Source of the DNA: Roseiarcus sp050015575
Lineage (GTDB): Bacteria > Pseudomonadota > Alphaproteobacteria > Rhizobiales > Beijerinckiaceae
Direction: 5' to 3'
Assembly: GCA_050015575.1 (NCBI GenBank)
Contig: JBEKBD010000001.1
Location: forward strand, 7,313-71,312
Length of the DNA: 64,000 nt
Positions 27,190 to 35,716 of the stretch are shown here, piece after piece (positions within the stretch are counted from its first letter, which is position 1; every line of letters starts with the position of its first letter). Below the pieces are notes generated by a model. It was given only the letters and a program-made list of their open reading frames with translations. It searched no databases and was not told where the DNA came from. The translations under genes and the position numbers were made by a program.

Positions 27190-27346
27190 CGGCTTGATCC
27201 TTCTTGCTGCGGAGAGCGAGGGCGGGGCCGACGGCCGGGCGTGCGTTCACTCTTTGTTCTCATTTTCTGAACGTCCGCATAATCTGTCAAGAAATATTTC
27301 TGATTTTCATGATTGCATTCATTCTGAAAAGCAGAATAAATGGCGC
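27190..27346. promoter_or_regulatory. divergent AT-rich operator region of the S24 repressor
   Basis: A 157-base intergenic region, strongly AT-rich from about 27250. It holds a perfect 12-bp palindrome AGAAATATTTCT (27290-27301) and an inverted repeat ATTCTG-N5-CAGAAT (27321-27337) just before the repressor start. This arrangement is typical of phage-type repressor operators controlling two divergent promoters. Confidence 0.55.
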
Positions 27347-27934
27347 ATGACCGTCGATTGGATTCGCGACGCCCTCAAAGAGACCGGCAAGACCCGCAGC
27401 GGCCTCGCCCGCGCGCTCGGGCGTTCGCCCTCCGCCGTCACCGACCTCCTCAACGGCTCGCGCCGCCTGCGCGCCGACGAGATCGCGGTTGCGGCCGCCT
27501 ATCTCGGCGTCGAGCCGCCGCGCTTGGTCGGCGGCGGCCGGGCGCCGGCGCCTAGCGGCAAGGTGCCGCTGGTCGGCTACGTCGGGGCGGGCGCGGTCGC
27601 CCATTTCTACGCCGACGGCCAAGGCCCGTTCGACGAAGTGAGCGCGCCCGATGCGGCGAGCGCGAAGACCGTCGCGGTGCAGATTCGCGGCCACTCGCTC
27701 GGCGCGCTGTTCGACAACTGGCTGGTGTTTTACGACGACGTGCGCGATCCGCCCGGCGACGACCTCACCGGGCGCATGTGCGTATGCGGCCTCGCGGACG
27801 GGCGCGTGCTTATCAAGGCGCTGAAACGCAGCCAGATCCCGGGGCTGTGGATTCTGCTGTCGAACGCCGAGGCGCCGATTTACGATGTCGTGCTGAACTG
27901 GGCCGCGCTGGTGCGCGAAATGCGGCCGCGGTAA
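27347..27934 (+). CDS. XRE/S24 phage-type repressor
   Basis: A 195-residue protein. The N-terminal helix-turn-helix (DALKETGKTRSGLARALGRSPSAVTDLLNGSRRLRADEIAVAAAYLGV) is followed by a linker with a GYVGAGAV sequence where LexA/CI proteins are cut. The C-terminal S24 domain keeps a candidate nucleophile Ser in RGHSLGALFDNW and a Lys in VLIKALKR. Self-cleavage is therefore possible, although GHSLG replaces the common GDSMxP. It is divergent from two small genes and only nine bases before dapE. Confidence 0.83.
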   Translation: MTVDWIRDALKETGKTRSGLARALGRSPSAVTDLLNGSRRLRADEIAVAAAYLGVEPPRLVGGGRAPAPSGKVPLVGYVGAGAVAHFYADGQGPFDEVSAPDAASAKTVAVQIRGHSLGALFDNWLVFYDDVRDPPGDDLTGRMCVCGLADGRVLIKALKRSQIPGLWILLSNAEAPIYDVVLNWAALVREMRPR

Positions 27935-27943
27935 AGGCCTTTC

Positions 27944-29116
27944 ATGTCGGCAAAGCCCATTTCAGCGCTCGAAATCGCGCGCGCGCTGATCGCCTTTCCC
28001 TCGGTGACGCCGGCCGACGCCGGCGCGCTGCCCTACGTGAAAACGCTGCTCGCCGAAGCCGGGTTCGCCGCCGAGATCGTCGCCTTCGCCGCGCCGGGGA
28101 CGCCTTCGATCGACAATCTCTACGCGCGGTTCGGCCGCGCCGCGCCGAACTTCGTCTTCGCCGGCCACACCGACGTCGTCCCGCCGGGCGACGTCGCGCG
28201 CTGGCGCTTCGACCCGTTCTCCGGGGCGGTCGCCGACGGCCGGCTATGGGGCCGCGGCGCCTGCGACATGAAGGGCCCGGTCGCCGCCGCCATAGCCGCC
28301 GCGTCGCGCTTCGTTGCGCGCGGCCCGTTCAACGGCTCGATCAGCTTTTTGCTGACCGGCGACGAGGAAGGGCCGGCGGTCAACGGCACGGTCAAGCTGC
28401 TCGAATGGGCGCGCGCGCGGGGCGAACGTTTCGACCATTGCCTGCTCGGCGAGCCGACCGCTGCGACCGCGCTCGGCGACACGATGAAGAACGGCCGGCG
28501 CGGCTCGCTGACCGGCCGGCTGACGCTCCTCGGCAAGCAAGGCCACGTCGCCTATCCCACGATCGCCGACAATCCGCTGCGCCGCCTCGCCGCGGTTCTC
28601 GGGGCGCTCTACGAGCCCGCGCTCGACGCGGGGACGCCCGCCTTCGAGCGCTCCAACCTCGAGGTGATCGGGGTCGACGTCGGCAACCCGGCGACCAACG
28701 TCATTCCCGCCGAGGTCCGCCTCGTCTTCAACGTCCGCTTCAACGACCGCTGGACGCCCGAGACGCTTGCCGCCGAAATCGAACAGCGCCTCGCCGCCGC
28801 GATGCGCGGCGCGGCTTACAAGCTCGCCTTCGACCCGACCAACGCCGTCGCCTTCGCCACGCCGACCGGCGCCTTCACCGATCTCGTCCAGCGCGCGGCC
28901 GAAGAGATCACCGGGCGGCGGCCGAAGCTGTCGACCGGCGGCGGCACCTCCGACGCGCGCTTCATCAAGGATGCTTGTCCGGTGGTGGAGCTCGGGCCGA
29001 TCGGCGCGACGGCCCACGCAGTCGACGAGCAGATCGCGATCGACGAGCTCGAGGCGCTGTCGCGCGTCTACGAACGGACGCTGGAGCTCTATTTCGGTGC
29101 AAGCGAGCGCGGCTGA
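27944..29116 (+). CDS. dapE: succinyl-diaminopimelate desuccinylase
   Basis: A 390-residue zinc peptidase-family enzyme that releases LL-diaminopimelate for lysine and peptidoglycan. Signatures: IAFPSVTPADAGALPYV, the metal-binding FAGHTDVVPPGD and GRGACDMKGPVAAAI, the catalytic LTGDEEGPAVNGT, and the C-terminal STGGGTSDARFIKDACPVVELGP. It starts nine bases after the repressor gene, so repressor read-through may contribute to its expression. Confidence 0.96.
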   Translation: MSAKPISALEIARALIAFPSVTPADAGALPYVKTLLAEAGFAAEIVAFAAPGTPSIDNLYARFGRAAPNFVFAGHTDVVPPGDVARWRFDPFSGAVADGRLWGRGACDMKGPVAAAIAAASRFVARGPFNGSISFLLTGDEEGPAVNGTVKLLEWARARGERFDHCLLGEPTAATALGDTMKNGRRGSLTGRLTLLGKQGHVAYPTIADNPLRRLAAVLGALYEPALDAGTPAFERSNLEVIGVDVGNPATNVIPAEVRLVFNVRFNDRWTPETLAAEIEQRLAAAMRGAAYKLAFDPTNAVAFATPTGAFTDLVQRAAEEITGRRPKLSTGGGTSDARFIKDACPVVELGPIGATAHAVDEQIAIDELEALSRVYERTLELYFGASERG

Positions 29117-29198
29117 CGGGAGTTGGCGCCGTCATCGCCAGCGACCCGGGCCAAGCGCGGGGGCGACCGGCGATGACGAACGCGAACCCGACGCCAGG

Positions 29199-30614
29199 CT
29201 ATCGTTCGCGAGCCGCAACGCTCTCCAGCCGAAGCGGCAAGCGGGTCGCGGCGAGGAAGGTCAAAGCGTGAAGGCCGCCGAGCAGCGCGAACGCCAAAGC
29301 GTAGGCGGTTGAAACCGAAGCGCCGGCGACAGGCGATCCGAGCTTCCACGCCAGGACAGAAGCGCAAAGCGTCGTCATCGTCGGGCCGCCGAGACGCTGG
29401 ACAATGTTGAGCGAGGTTGTCGCCATCGGCAGGTCATGGCGGCTGACCGACGCATAGGCGGCGGCCATCGACGGCAGCCCCACCGCGCCCATCCCCATCC
29501 CGCGGAGGAAAAGAGCGGGGAGAAACACAATCAGGTCGAGACCGTGGATAGCGAGGACCGCCAGCGGCGCCGTGGCGAGGAAGGCCAGCAGCGCGCCGCC
29601 TGCGGACACTGGACGGTTGCCGAATCGCTCCGTTAACGCGCCCATCAGCGGGGTGGAGAACATCACGCCCATCCCCAGCGGCGCGAGCATCCATCCCATT
29701 TCGCCCGGCGCGCGACCGCACGCCTGAATGAGAAAGGCCGGGATGAGCATCTGGCCGGCGAATAATCCGCCGTTCGACAGAAACTGCGTGACGGCGACGG
29801 TCGAAAAGACGTCGCTCTTGAATAGGCGCAGATCGACCAGCGCGTCGTCGCCCTTCCGCCGGGCAGTCCAAAGGAAGAGAGCGATCATCGCCGCGCCGAC
29901 GGCGAAGTAGCCGCGGCCAGGCGCCTGGCCGATCCCCTCCGCGCCATAAAGGACCATCGCCAAACCGGGCGACAGCAAAGCCAGACCGAGCCAATCCAGA
30001 CGCCGGCCCTTCGTCTCGTGGCGATCGCTGGGCAGGAACAACGCCGTCATCAGGATCGCGACGGCGCCGACCGGCAGATTGACCAGAAAGAGCCAGCGCC
30101 AGGACGCGTATTGCAGGATGGCGCCGGCGAAGACGGGGCCGAACACCGGCGCCAGCAGGACTGGGAAAGACATATAGCCCGCCACGCGCGCCATATGCTG
30201 ACCCGCCGCCCGGGCGACCATCATCTGCGCCATGGGGGCCAGCAGACCGCCGCTGACGCCCTGCAAGACGCGGAACGCGATCAGCGACGGCGCCGACCAG
30301 GCGAGACCGCACAGCGCCGACGACACCGTGAAGGCCGAGAAGCACCAGAGATAGAGCGCCTTCGCGCCGATCCGGTCGACCAGCCATCCGTTCAGCGGCA
30401 GCACCAGGGTCAGCGCCAGCAGATAACCGCTGGTGACCCACTGGATGGTCGACAGATCGGCGTGCAAATCCGCCGCCAGATTCGACAGCGAGACGTTGAC
30501 GATCGTCGCGTCGAGCTGTGACAGCAGCGCGCCGAACAGCGCGACGGCGGAGACTTTCCAGACGGAGGGGTCGAGCCGATGGGCGGGGTCGGCGTCCGCG
30601 CTCCTATCCGTCAC
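29199..30614 (-). CDS. DHA2-type MFS drug exporter
   Basis: A 471-residue proton-driven exporter of the EmrB/QacA type with about 14 membrane helices. Motif LSQLDATIVNVSLSNLA starts helix 1, WVTSGYLLALTLVLPLNGWLVDRIGAK is the loop 2-3 motif A, and FRVLQGVSGGLLAPMAQMMV is motif B/C. The GTG at 30614 overlaps the stop of the preceding small membrane gene by four bases (GTGA). It is the last gene of a marR-led operon, so its expression is probably relieved by a ligand of the MarR protein. Confidence 0.9.
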   Translation of the reverse strand: MTDRSADADPAHRLDPSVWKVSAVALFGALLSQLDATIVNVSLSNLAADLHADLSTIQWVTSGYLLALTLVLPLNGWLVDRIGAKALYLWCFSAFTVSSALCGLAWSAPSLIAFRVLQGVSGGLLAPMAQMMVARAAGQHMARVAGYMSFPVLLAPVFGPVFAGAILQYASWRWLFLVNLPVGAVAILMTALFLPSDRHETKGRRLDWLGLALLSPGLAMVLYGAEGIGQAPGRGYFAVGAAMIALFLWTARRKGDDALVDLRLFKSDVFSTVAVTQFLSNGGLFAGQMLIPAFLIQACGRAPGEMGWMLAPLGMGVMFSTPLMGALTERFGNRPVSAGGALLAFLATAPLAVLAIHGLDLIVFLPALFLRGMGMGAVGLPSMAAAYASVSRHDLPMATTSLNIVQRLGGPTMTTLCASVLAWKLGSPVAGASVSTAYALAFALLGGLHALTFLAATRLPLRLESVAARER

Positions 30615-30952
30615 GAGCCGGCGGGCGAATTGCCGCCGTGAAACCGCCCGAAACCGCGCGCGGACACGACGCTGATAAGGAGGCCTCCCAAACCTGCGGC
30701 GACAATGTTGTCGGCGGCGCGGAAATCGAAGTCGCCCACGCGGACGACGAGAAGATAGGCGAGGACGAAGTTGGCGAAACCCCACAGCGCGTTCACGGTC
30801 GACGACGAGAGGCCTTGCCCCGGCGGTTTGGCGAACGGGCTCTGAAACGGCCGCCCCGTCACGCCGCTGACGAAATGCGGAACGGCGTTGGCGAGACAGG
30901 CGCCGCCGCAGAAATAGGACGCGTCGCTCAACCAATCCACGGTGACGGGCAT
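30611..30952 (-). CDS. small membrane protein of the marR/MFS operon
   Basis: A 113-residue protein with two to three hydrophobic segments (FCGGACLANAVPHFVSGVTG, VNALWGFANFVLAYLLVV, NIVAAGLGGLLISVV). The NAVPHFVSGVTGR motif is shared by small membrane proteins often seen with transporters; I know no function. The ATG follows GGGAG. It is translationally coupled to the exporter gene and lies 56 bases after marR. Confidence 0.75.
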   Translation of the reverse strand: MPVTVDWLSDASYFCGGACLANAVPHFVSGVTGRPFQSPFAKPPGQGLSSSTVNALWGFANFVLAYLLVVRVGDFDFRAADNIVAAGLGGLLISVVSARGFGRFHGGNSPAGS

Positions 30953-31008
30953 CTGTGTCTCCCAAAGGTTCCAAAGATCTTGCTCGGCGGCGCCGACCGC
31001 TTTGCGTG

Positions 31009-31446
31009 TCAGGGGTCGCCGACCCGCCGGATGACAGGGACGGCGGCGGCGAGCGTTGTGAGCGCGGCGGGATCGAGCTCGGCGAGGACGCCGACCAGCC
31101 AGTTGCGCTTGGCGGCGCGATGCCGGATTCTCACCGCCGCGCCCGCCTGGGTCAAAGCGAACAGCACCTGTCGCCGATCGGTCGGATGGGGCCGGCGCTC
31201 GACCAGTCCGTCTTGCTCCAGACTTGCGAGGATGACGCCCATCGACTGTGGCGTCATCGCCTCGGCGCGCGCCAGATCGGCGGTGGTCGTCGGGCCGCCC
31301 TGCTCGAGGCGGGACAAAGCGGCCATCTGGGAAATGGCCAGCTCGCTCGGATTGGCTTCCGCGCGCAGCCGTCGCAACAGCCTGCCGATCGCCGTCGTCA
31401 GGTCCGCGGCGAGACGGTCCAAGGAGGGGTCGGGTTCGACGGCCAT
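31009..31446 (-). CDS. MarR-family transcriptional regulator
   Basis: A 145-residue winged-helix protein: LAISQMAALSRLEQGGPTTTADLARAEAMTPQSMGVILASLEQDGLVERRPHPTDRRQVLFALTQAG is the standard MarR DNA-binding domain. It probably represses its own operon (small membrane protein and DHA2 exporter). The ATG at 31446 is chosen over one at 31515 because the latter would place a clear operator-like palindrome inside the coding region. Confidence 0.87.
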   Translation of the reverse strand: MAVEPDPSLDRLAADLTTAIGRLLRRLRAEANPSELAISQMAALSRLEQGGPTTTADLARAEAMTPQSMGVILASLEQDGLVERRPHPTDRRQVLFALTQAGAAVRIRHRAAKRNWLVGVLAELDPAALTTLAAAVPVIRRVGDP

Positions 31447-31471
31447 AACCGCATCGTAGACAACGGCAGGT

Positions 31472-31485
31472 AAACTTGCAAGTTT
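31472..31485. promoter_or_regulatory. MarR operator palindrome
   Basis: The perfect 14-bp palindrome AAACTTGCAAGTTT lies 26 bases before the marR start in an AT-richer stretch. Its ACTTGCAAGT core is like known MarR-family sites. It probably mediates autorepression of the operon. Confidence 0.65.
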
Positions 31486-31533
31486 GTCTTCTAATTTGGC
31501 GAGTCGGCGCGGCATGGCCGGCCCCGCATCGAT

Positions 31534-32289
31534 TCAGCCGCGTCTCCCCGCCGGGTAATCGATTCGCATGAGATAGAGCCCGCACGCCGGCGCGACCTGC
31601 CCGCAGCGGCTGCGATCGGCGGCTGCGAGCGCCGCCTCGAGATCCGCCGCGCTCCATCGGCCGAGCCCGACCTCGACCAGCGAGCCGACCATCGAGCGCA
31701 CTTGTCGATGCAGAAAGGATAGCGCGGCGACGGAAAATTCGACGCGGTCGCCGTCGCGCGTCACGTCGAGCCGCGCCAGGGTGCGCACCGGCGATTTGGC
31801 CTGGCATTGGGAATCGCGAAAGGTGGAGAAGTCGTGCCGGCCGATCAGCGCCCGCGCCGCCTCCTGCATCGCCGCGGCGTCGAGCCGGCGCTTGACCTGC
31901 CAGGCGCGGCCGCGCTCGAAGGTCAACGGCGCGCGCCGGTTGACGATGCGATAGAGATAGCAGCGCATCGCCGCGCTGCGGCGGGCGTCGAAATCGTCGC
32001 TCGCCGGCTCGGCTGCGAGCACCGCGATCGGCTGGGGCGCGAGATGCGCGTTGATCGCCTCGCCGAGGCGCCAGCCGCGCCACTCGCGCTCGAGATCGAC
32101 GTGCGCGACCTGCCCCATCGCATGAACCCCGGCGTCGGTGCGGCCGGCGCCGTGAACGATGAGGCTCTCGCCGGTCAGCGCGAAGAGCGCCTCTTCCAGC
32201 GCCTGCTGGATCGACGCGCCGTTCGCCTGACGCTGCCAACCCGCGTAATTCGCGCCGTCGTATTCGATCGTCAGCTTGTAGCGCGGCAT
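31534..32289 (-). CDS. truA: tRNA pseudouridine(38-40) synthase
   Basis: A 251-residue enzyme that makes pseudouridine in the anticodon arm of many tRNAs. The N-terminus YKLTIEYDGANYAGWQRQ, the catalytic-Asp motif GAGRTDAGVHAMGQVAH and the C-terminal FLHRQVRSMVGSLVEVG.G.W are all conserved. It follows the quinone oxidoreductase gene after nine bases. Confidence 0.96.
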   Translation of the reverse strand: MPRYKLTIEYDGANYAGWQRQANGASIQQALEEALFALTGESLIVHGAGRTDAGVHAMGQVAHVDLEREWRGWRLGEAINAHLAPQPIAVLAAEPASDDFDARRSAAMRCYLYRIVNRRAPLTFERGRAWQVKRRLDAAAMQEAARALIGRHDFSTFRDSQCQAKSPVRTLARLDVTRDGDRVEFSVAALSFLHRQVRSMVGSLVEVGLGRWSAADLEAALAAADRSRCGQVAPACGLYLMRIDYPAGRRG

Positions 32290-32298
32290 CGCCCCCGC

Positions 32299-33297
32299 CT
32301 AGACCGTCAGCACGATCTTGCCGAAATGCGCGGAGCTTTCGATGCGCCGATGCGCCTCGGCCGCCGCGGCGAGGGGAAAGACCGAATCGATGACCGGCTT
32401 GCAGCGCCCCTGAGCCAGCAGCGGCCACACCCTGGCGCGCAGCGCCTCGGCGATCGCCGCCTTTTCGCCGACCGTGCGCGGGCGCAGGGTCGAGCCGGTG
32501 TGAAAGAGCCGCTTGGCCATGAGGACCTGCAAGTCGATCTCGCTTTTTTGTCCGTGCAGGAACGCGATCTGCACGATGCGCCCGTCGCGCGCCGCGGCGG
32601 CGTAGTTGCGCGCGACGTAATCGCCGCCGACCATGTCGAGAATGACGTCGGCGCCCTTGCCGCCGGTCGCGGCGAGCGTCGCCAGGACGAAGTCTTCCGT
32701 GCGGTAGTTGACCGCAAGGTCGGCGCCGAGCCCGACGCACGCCTTCGCCTTTTCGTCCGAGCCCACGGTCGCGATGACGCGCGCGCCGAACGCCTTGGCG
32801 AACTGGATCGCGGTCGCGCCGATCCCGGAGCCTCCACCATGCACGAGCAGCGTCTCGCCGGCCTTCAGCGCGCCGCGCTCGAAGACGTTGGTCCAGACGG
32901 TGAAGGCGGTTTCGGGAATCGCCGCGGCCTCGACCGGAGAAAGCCCGGCGGGAACCGGCAGCGCGTTGCTTTCATGGACGACGCAATATTCGGCGTAGCC
33001 GCCGCCGGGCGCCAGCGCCGTGACGCGCGCGCCGAGCGCGTGGCGCGACGCGCCGGGCCCGAGCGCGACTGTTTCGCCCGCGACTTCCAGGCCGAGGACG
33101 TCCGAAGCGCCGGGCGGCGGCTGATAATGGCCCTGGCGCTGCAAGACGTCGGGACGGTTGACGCCCGCCGCTTCGACCCGGACGAGGATTTCGCCGGCGC
33201 CGGGAATAGGGCGCGGCCGGGTCTGAAGCTCCAGAACCTCCGGCCCGCCGGGACGGGTCGCGACGATCGCGCGCATGGTTTCGGGCAGTTCGGGCAT
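32299..33297 (-). CDS. NAD(P)H quinone oxidoreductase (zinc-independent MDR family)
   Basis: A 332-residue medium-chain dehydrogenase/reductase. The GroES-like N-terminal half contains VEAAGVNRPDVLQRQGHYQPPPGASDVLGLEVAGE, the family quinone-reductase signature, and the Rossmann half has LVHGGGSGIGATAIQFAKAFGARVIATVGSDEK. Zinc ligands are absent, as expected for this subfamily (PIG3/TP53I3 type). Substrate is uncertain. It lies between a GST gene and truA. Confidence 0.92.
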   Translation of the reverse strand: MPELPETMRAIVATRPGGPEVLELQTRPRPIPGAGEILVRVEAAGVNRPDVLQRQGHYQPPPGASDVLGLEVAGETVALGPGASRHALGARVTALAPGGGYAEYCVVHESNALPVPAGLSPVEAAAIPETAFTVWTNVFERGALKAGETLLVHGGGSGIGATAIQFAKAFGARVIATVGSDEKAKACVGLGADLAVNYRTEDFVLATLAATGGKGADVILDMVGGDYVARNYAAAARDGRIVQIAFLHGQKSEIDLQVLMAKRLFHTGSTLRPRTVGEKAAIAEALRARVWPLLAQGRCKPVIDSVFPLAAAAEAHRRIESSAHFGKIVLTV

Positions 33298-33350
33298 GGT
33301 CGCGGCCTCTCGAAGATCTCGCGGGTTGTCGGACGCGCCGAGGCGCCGAG

Positions 33351-33995
33351 TCAATGCGCGGGCGCGACGGGCGCGGTTGCGCCGTCGAGCGCTGGGGCGG
33401 CGCGGAACGCCGGCAACGCTTCGGCGCGCGCCGAGAACGCGGCGAGCCGGGGGCAACGCGTCTTATCGACGATGTCGGCGAGCAGGATCTGGGTGAAGCC
33501 GAACGCGCAGACGACGCTGATGTCGGCGAGGCCGAGATCGCCGCCGCCGATCCAGCCCGCGCTCGGCAGTTCGCGCTCCAGCGCTTCGAGCCCCGCGCTC
33601 AATTGCCGTTCGACCCGCGCGATCCAGGGTTCGCTGCGACGTTCGGGCGGCCGCAGCGCCCGCTCGTAGTGGCGCTGCACCGCCTTTTCCATCACGGTCA
33701 GCGCGAGGCCGGTCGCCCGCAAGGCGCCGAGCCGCGCGGCGGGCGCGCGCGGCGTCAAAGCGGCGAGCGCGGGCGAAACGGAAGCGAGATAGTCGAGGAT
33801 GACGCTCGAATCCATCAGCACGGCGCCATCGTCGGCGACGAGGGTCGGCGCCTTGAGCAGCGGATTGATTTTCGTGAATTGGTCGACGTGGCGGAACAGC
33901 GAAATCGGCCGGTGGGTGAAGGGAACCCCCGCGGCGAGCATCGCCACCGCCACGCGGCGCACATAAGGCGAATCGAGCATTCCGATGAGCTGCAT
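33351..33995 (-). CDS. glutathione S-transferase family protein
   Basis: A 214-residue protein with an N-terminal thioredoxin-like domain (LIGMLDSPYVRRVAVAMLAAGVPF, FTKINPLLKAPTLVADDGAVLMDSSVILDYL) and a C-terminal helical domain (WIGGGDLGLADISVVCAFGF). The Ser-Pro-Tyr at the start of helix 1 and the D-S-S glutathione-binding turn are present. It probably conjugates glutathione to electrophiles; the substrate is unknown. The same strand continues with the quinone oxidoreductase. Confidence 0.88.
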   Translation of the reverse strand: MQLIGMLDSPYVRRVAVAMLAAGVPFTHRPISLFRHVDQFTKINPLLKAPTLVADDGAVLMDSSVILDYLASVSPALAALTPRAPAARLGALRATGLALTVMEKAVQRHYERALRPPERRSEPWIARVERQLSAGLEALERELPSAGWIGGGDLGLADISVVCAFGFTQILLADIVDKTRCPRLAAFSARAEALPAFRAAPALDGATAPVAPAH

Positions 33996-34073
33996 GGCCC
34001 CGTTCCCCTGCTTCCCCCGCGCGCCGCGCGTCGGCGAACCGTGTTCCGATGCGGGCGCGCCCGACGACGAGGC

Positions 34074-34433
34074 TCAGGATCGCCCGGCCGCGCCGCGTCG
34101 GTAGGCCGCGTCCATCGCTTCCAAGGCGAAGCGCGCGGCGACGGTCGCGGGGCCGCCGCCCATTTCCATGCCCACCCCGACCGCTTCCAACACCTCCTCG
34201 AAGCTGGCGTTGGCGCGGGCGGCCTGCTCGATATGCCACTGCATGCAGGATTCGCAGTTGATGACGACCGAGATGCCGACGGCGACGAGCTCCTTGTGCC
34301 TCTTCGACAAAGCGCCGTCGGCGTAAGCCGCCTGCTCCATGGTCAGAAAGGCCTTGTAGACGTTGGAATCCAGCGCCAGCAGCCGCTGATGCGCCCTCTC
34401 GCGCCGTTCTGCGATCGCTTTCAAGTCGCTCAT
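34074..34433 (-). CDS. AhpD-like carboxymuconolactone decarboxylase-family protein
   Basis: A 119-residue helical protein with the redox motif C60-E-S-C63 followed by MQWHIEQAARANASFEEVLEAVGVGMEMGGGPA. It belongs to the AhpD/CMD superfamily, members of which act as peroxidase partners or decarboxylases. The CxxC-xxxH arrangement favours a disulfide-reductase-like role. It is 78 bases upstream of the GST gene, consistent with an oxidative-stress grouping. Confidence 0.88.
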   Translation of the reverse strand: MSDLKAIAERRERAHQRLLALDSNVYKAFLTMEQAAYADGALSKRHKELVAVGISVVINCESCMQWHIEQAARANASFEEVLEAVGVGMEMGGGPATVAARFALEAMDAAYRRGAAGRS

Positions 34434-34741
34434 GTCGCGATGTCTCCCCGATCGGCTCAACCTATCGGACGCCTCGAACAACCTCAATCCGGAGCGGGCC
34501 GATCTCGGTCGTGACGCGGGCGCGGCCCCAGCGTCGAAGAAAAGCCCGAAGCGCCGCCGCCGTGCGGCTTGCTTCGTCGCTGCCGCGTCACGAGGCGGGA
34601 CGCGCCCGACATGCGGCGGGAGGATCGAGGGCCGGGCCCGTTCGCCGCCCGGCGTCCGACGCTTCGCACGGCAGCGCGCGCCGGCGCATCGGCCGTTCAA
34701 TCGACGCGCGGCTCGAAGGTTTCGCGAGCGGTCGAGTGTGT
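34434..34741. other. gap with no gene seen
   Basis: About 300 bases between the AhpD-like gene and tRNA-Glu. Very GC-rich. I see no ORF with a ribosome site and no clear palindrome. The AhpD-like promoter should lie at the left end. Confidence 0.5.
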
Positions 34742-34817
34742 TGGCGCTCCCAAGGGGGATCGAACCCCTGTTTTCGCCGTGAGAGGGCGACGTCCTGGGC
34801 CGCTAGACGATGGGAGC
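34742..34817 (-). tRNA. tRNA-Glu (anticodon CTC)
   Basis: A 76-base cloverleaf on the minus strand: acceptor GCTCCCA/TGGGAGC, D-arm with GTCTAGCGGCCCAGGAC, anticodon stem TCGCC/GGCGA around CTCTCAC (anticodon CTC, glutamate GAG), and T-arm AGGGGTTCGATCCCCCT. The CCA end is encoded. Confidence 0.96.
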
Positions 34818-34936
34818 GCGGTCGCGGCGAGAGGGCGTTCTATATCGGCGCGACGGCGCGAAGGCAAGGCGAGCGACGCCGACTCGCCGTCCATGCGAGG
34901 GTCGATGAGCAGCCGCAGCGAGGCGCCGCGAAGCGC

Positions 34937-35581
34937 TCAATCCGGCGGCGGCGGGTAGGCCCTCAGGAACATCGCCACCGCGGCGTCGACCGTGGCGTCG
35001 ATCTCCTCGGTGGTGACCGTATCGACCATCGCGAACAGCACCCGCTTGAGGGTGTCGGCGGTGCACAGGTCGATGAATTGGCGCGCCGCCCGCTCGGTGT
35101 CGTCGACCGCCAGCTTCCCGGCGGCGACGAAGCGGTCGAGCCGCTCGGCGAGCAGGCGCACGCCGTAGAGCGGCCCGGCCTCGTAAAACGCCCGGCCGAG
35201 GCGCGGGAATTTCGGCGCCGCGGCGACGACGACGCGCGCCTGGGCGAGCATATCCGGGCTGATGATCTTCGCCACCAGCCGCCGCCCATAAGTGGCGAGC
35301 GCCGTCGCGGGCTCGGTCTCGTCGCCGGGAAACACGCACATCCGCTCGGCCTGCGTCGCGCGCTCTTCGCGAATCAGCGTTTCGAACAATTGCTCCTTGG
35401 AGTCGAAGTAGGCGTACAGCGTTCCCTTGGAGACGCCGGCGGATTGCGCGATGTCGTTCATGCTGGCGCCGTCGAAGCCCTGCTGGTGAAAAACCGTTCG
35501 CGCGCCCTCCATGATCTGTCGCCGCTTGGCGCCGCCGTCGCCCGCGTGCGCGTCATGCCGCTCCAAGATCTCCGCACCCAT
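34937..35581 (-). CDS. TetR-family repressor of the emrAB-like locus
   Basis: A 214-residue protein with an N-terminal TetR helix-turn-helix (RRQIMEGARTVFHQQGFDGASMNDIAQSAGVSKGTLYAYFDSKEQLFETLI) and a helical ligand-binding domain. It is divergent from the emrA/emrB-like genes, and two matching palindromes lie between them, so it almost certainly represses them and itself. The ATG at 35581 is used; a start at 35653 would put one operator inside the gene. Confidence 0.92.
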   Translation of the reverse strand: MGAEILERHDAHAGDGGAKRRQIMEGARTVFHQQGFDGASMNDIAQSAGVSKGTLYAYFDSKEQLFETLIREERATQAERMCVFPGDETEPATALATYGRRLVAKIISPDMLAQARVVVAAAPKFPRLGRAFYEAGPLYGVRLLAERLDRFVAAGKLAVDDTERAARQFIDLCTADTLKRVLFAMVDTVTTEEIDATVDAAVAMFLRAYPPPPD

Positions 35582-35619
35582 CGCCGCCGTCGCCTCCAAA
35601 AGGCCGAGTGAAAAAAATG

Positions 35620-35634
35620 ACCGAACCGTTCGGT
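35620..35634. promoter_or_regulatory. TetR operator 1
   Basis: ACCGAAC-C-GTTCGGT, a 15-bp palindrome with one central base, just upstream of the tetR start. The surrounding bases match operator 2 as a direct repeat (aaatgaccgaac before, cggttt after). Confidence 0.75.
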
Positions 35635-35681
35635 TTGGTCTTGATTTAGTCACGAGCGCGAACTACGTCAATAACGAAATG

Positions 35682-35696
35682 ACCGAACGGTTCGGT
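35682..35696. promoter_or_regulatory. TetR operator 2
   Basis: ACCGAAC-G-GTTCGGT, differing from operator 1 only in the central base; centres are 62 bases apart, close to six helical turns. It lies 20 bases before the membrane-fusion protein gene. Confidence 0.75.
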
Positions 35697-35716
35697 TTTA
35701 CCCCGGGTGCTTCAGA

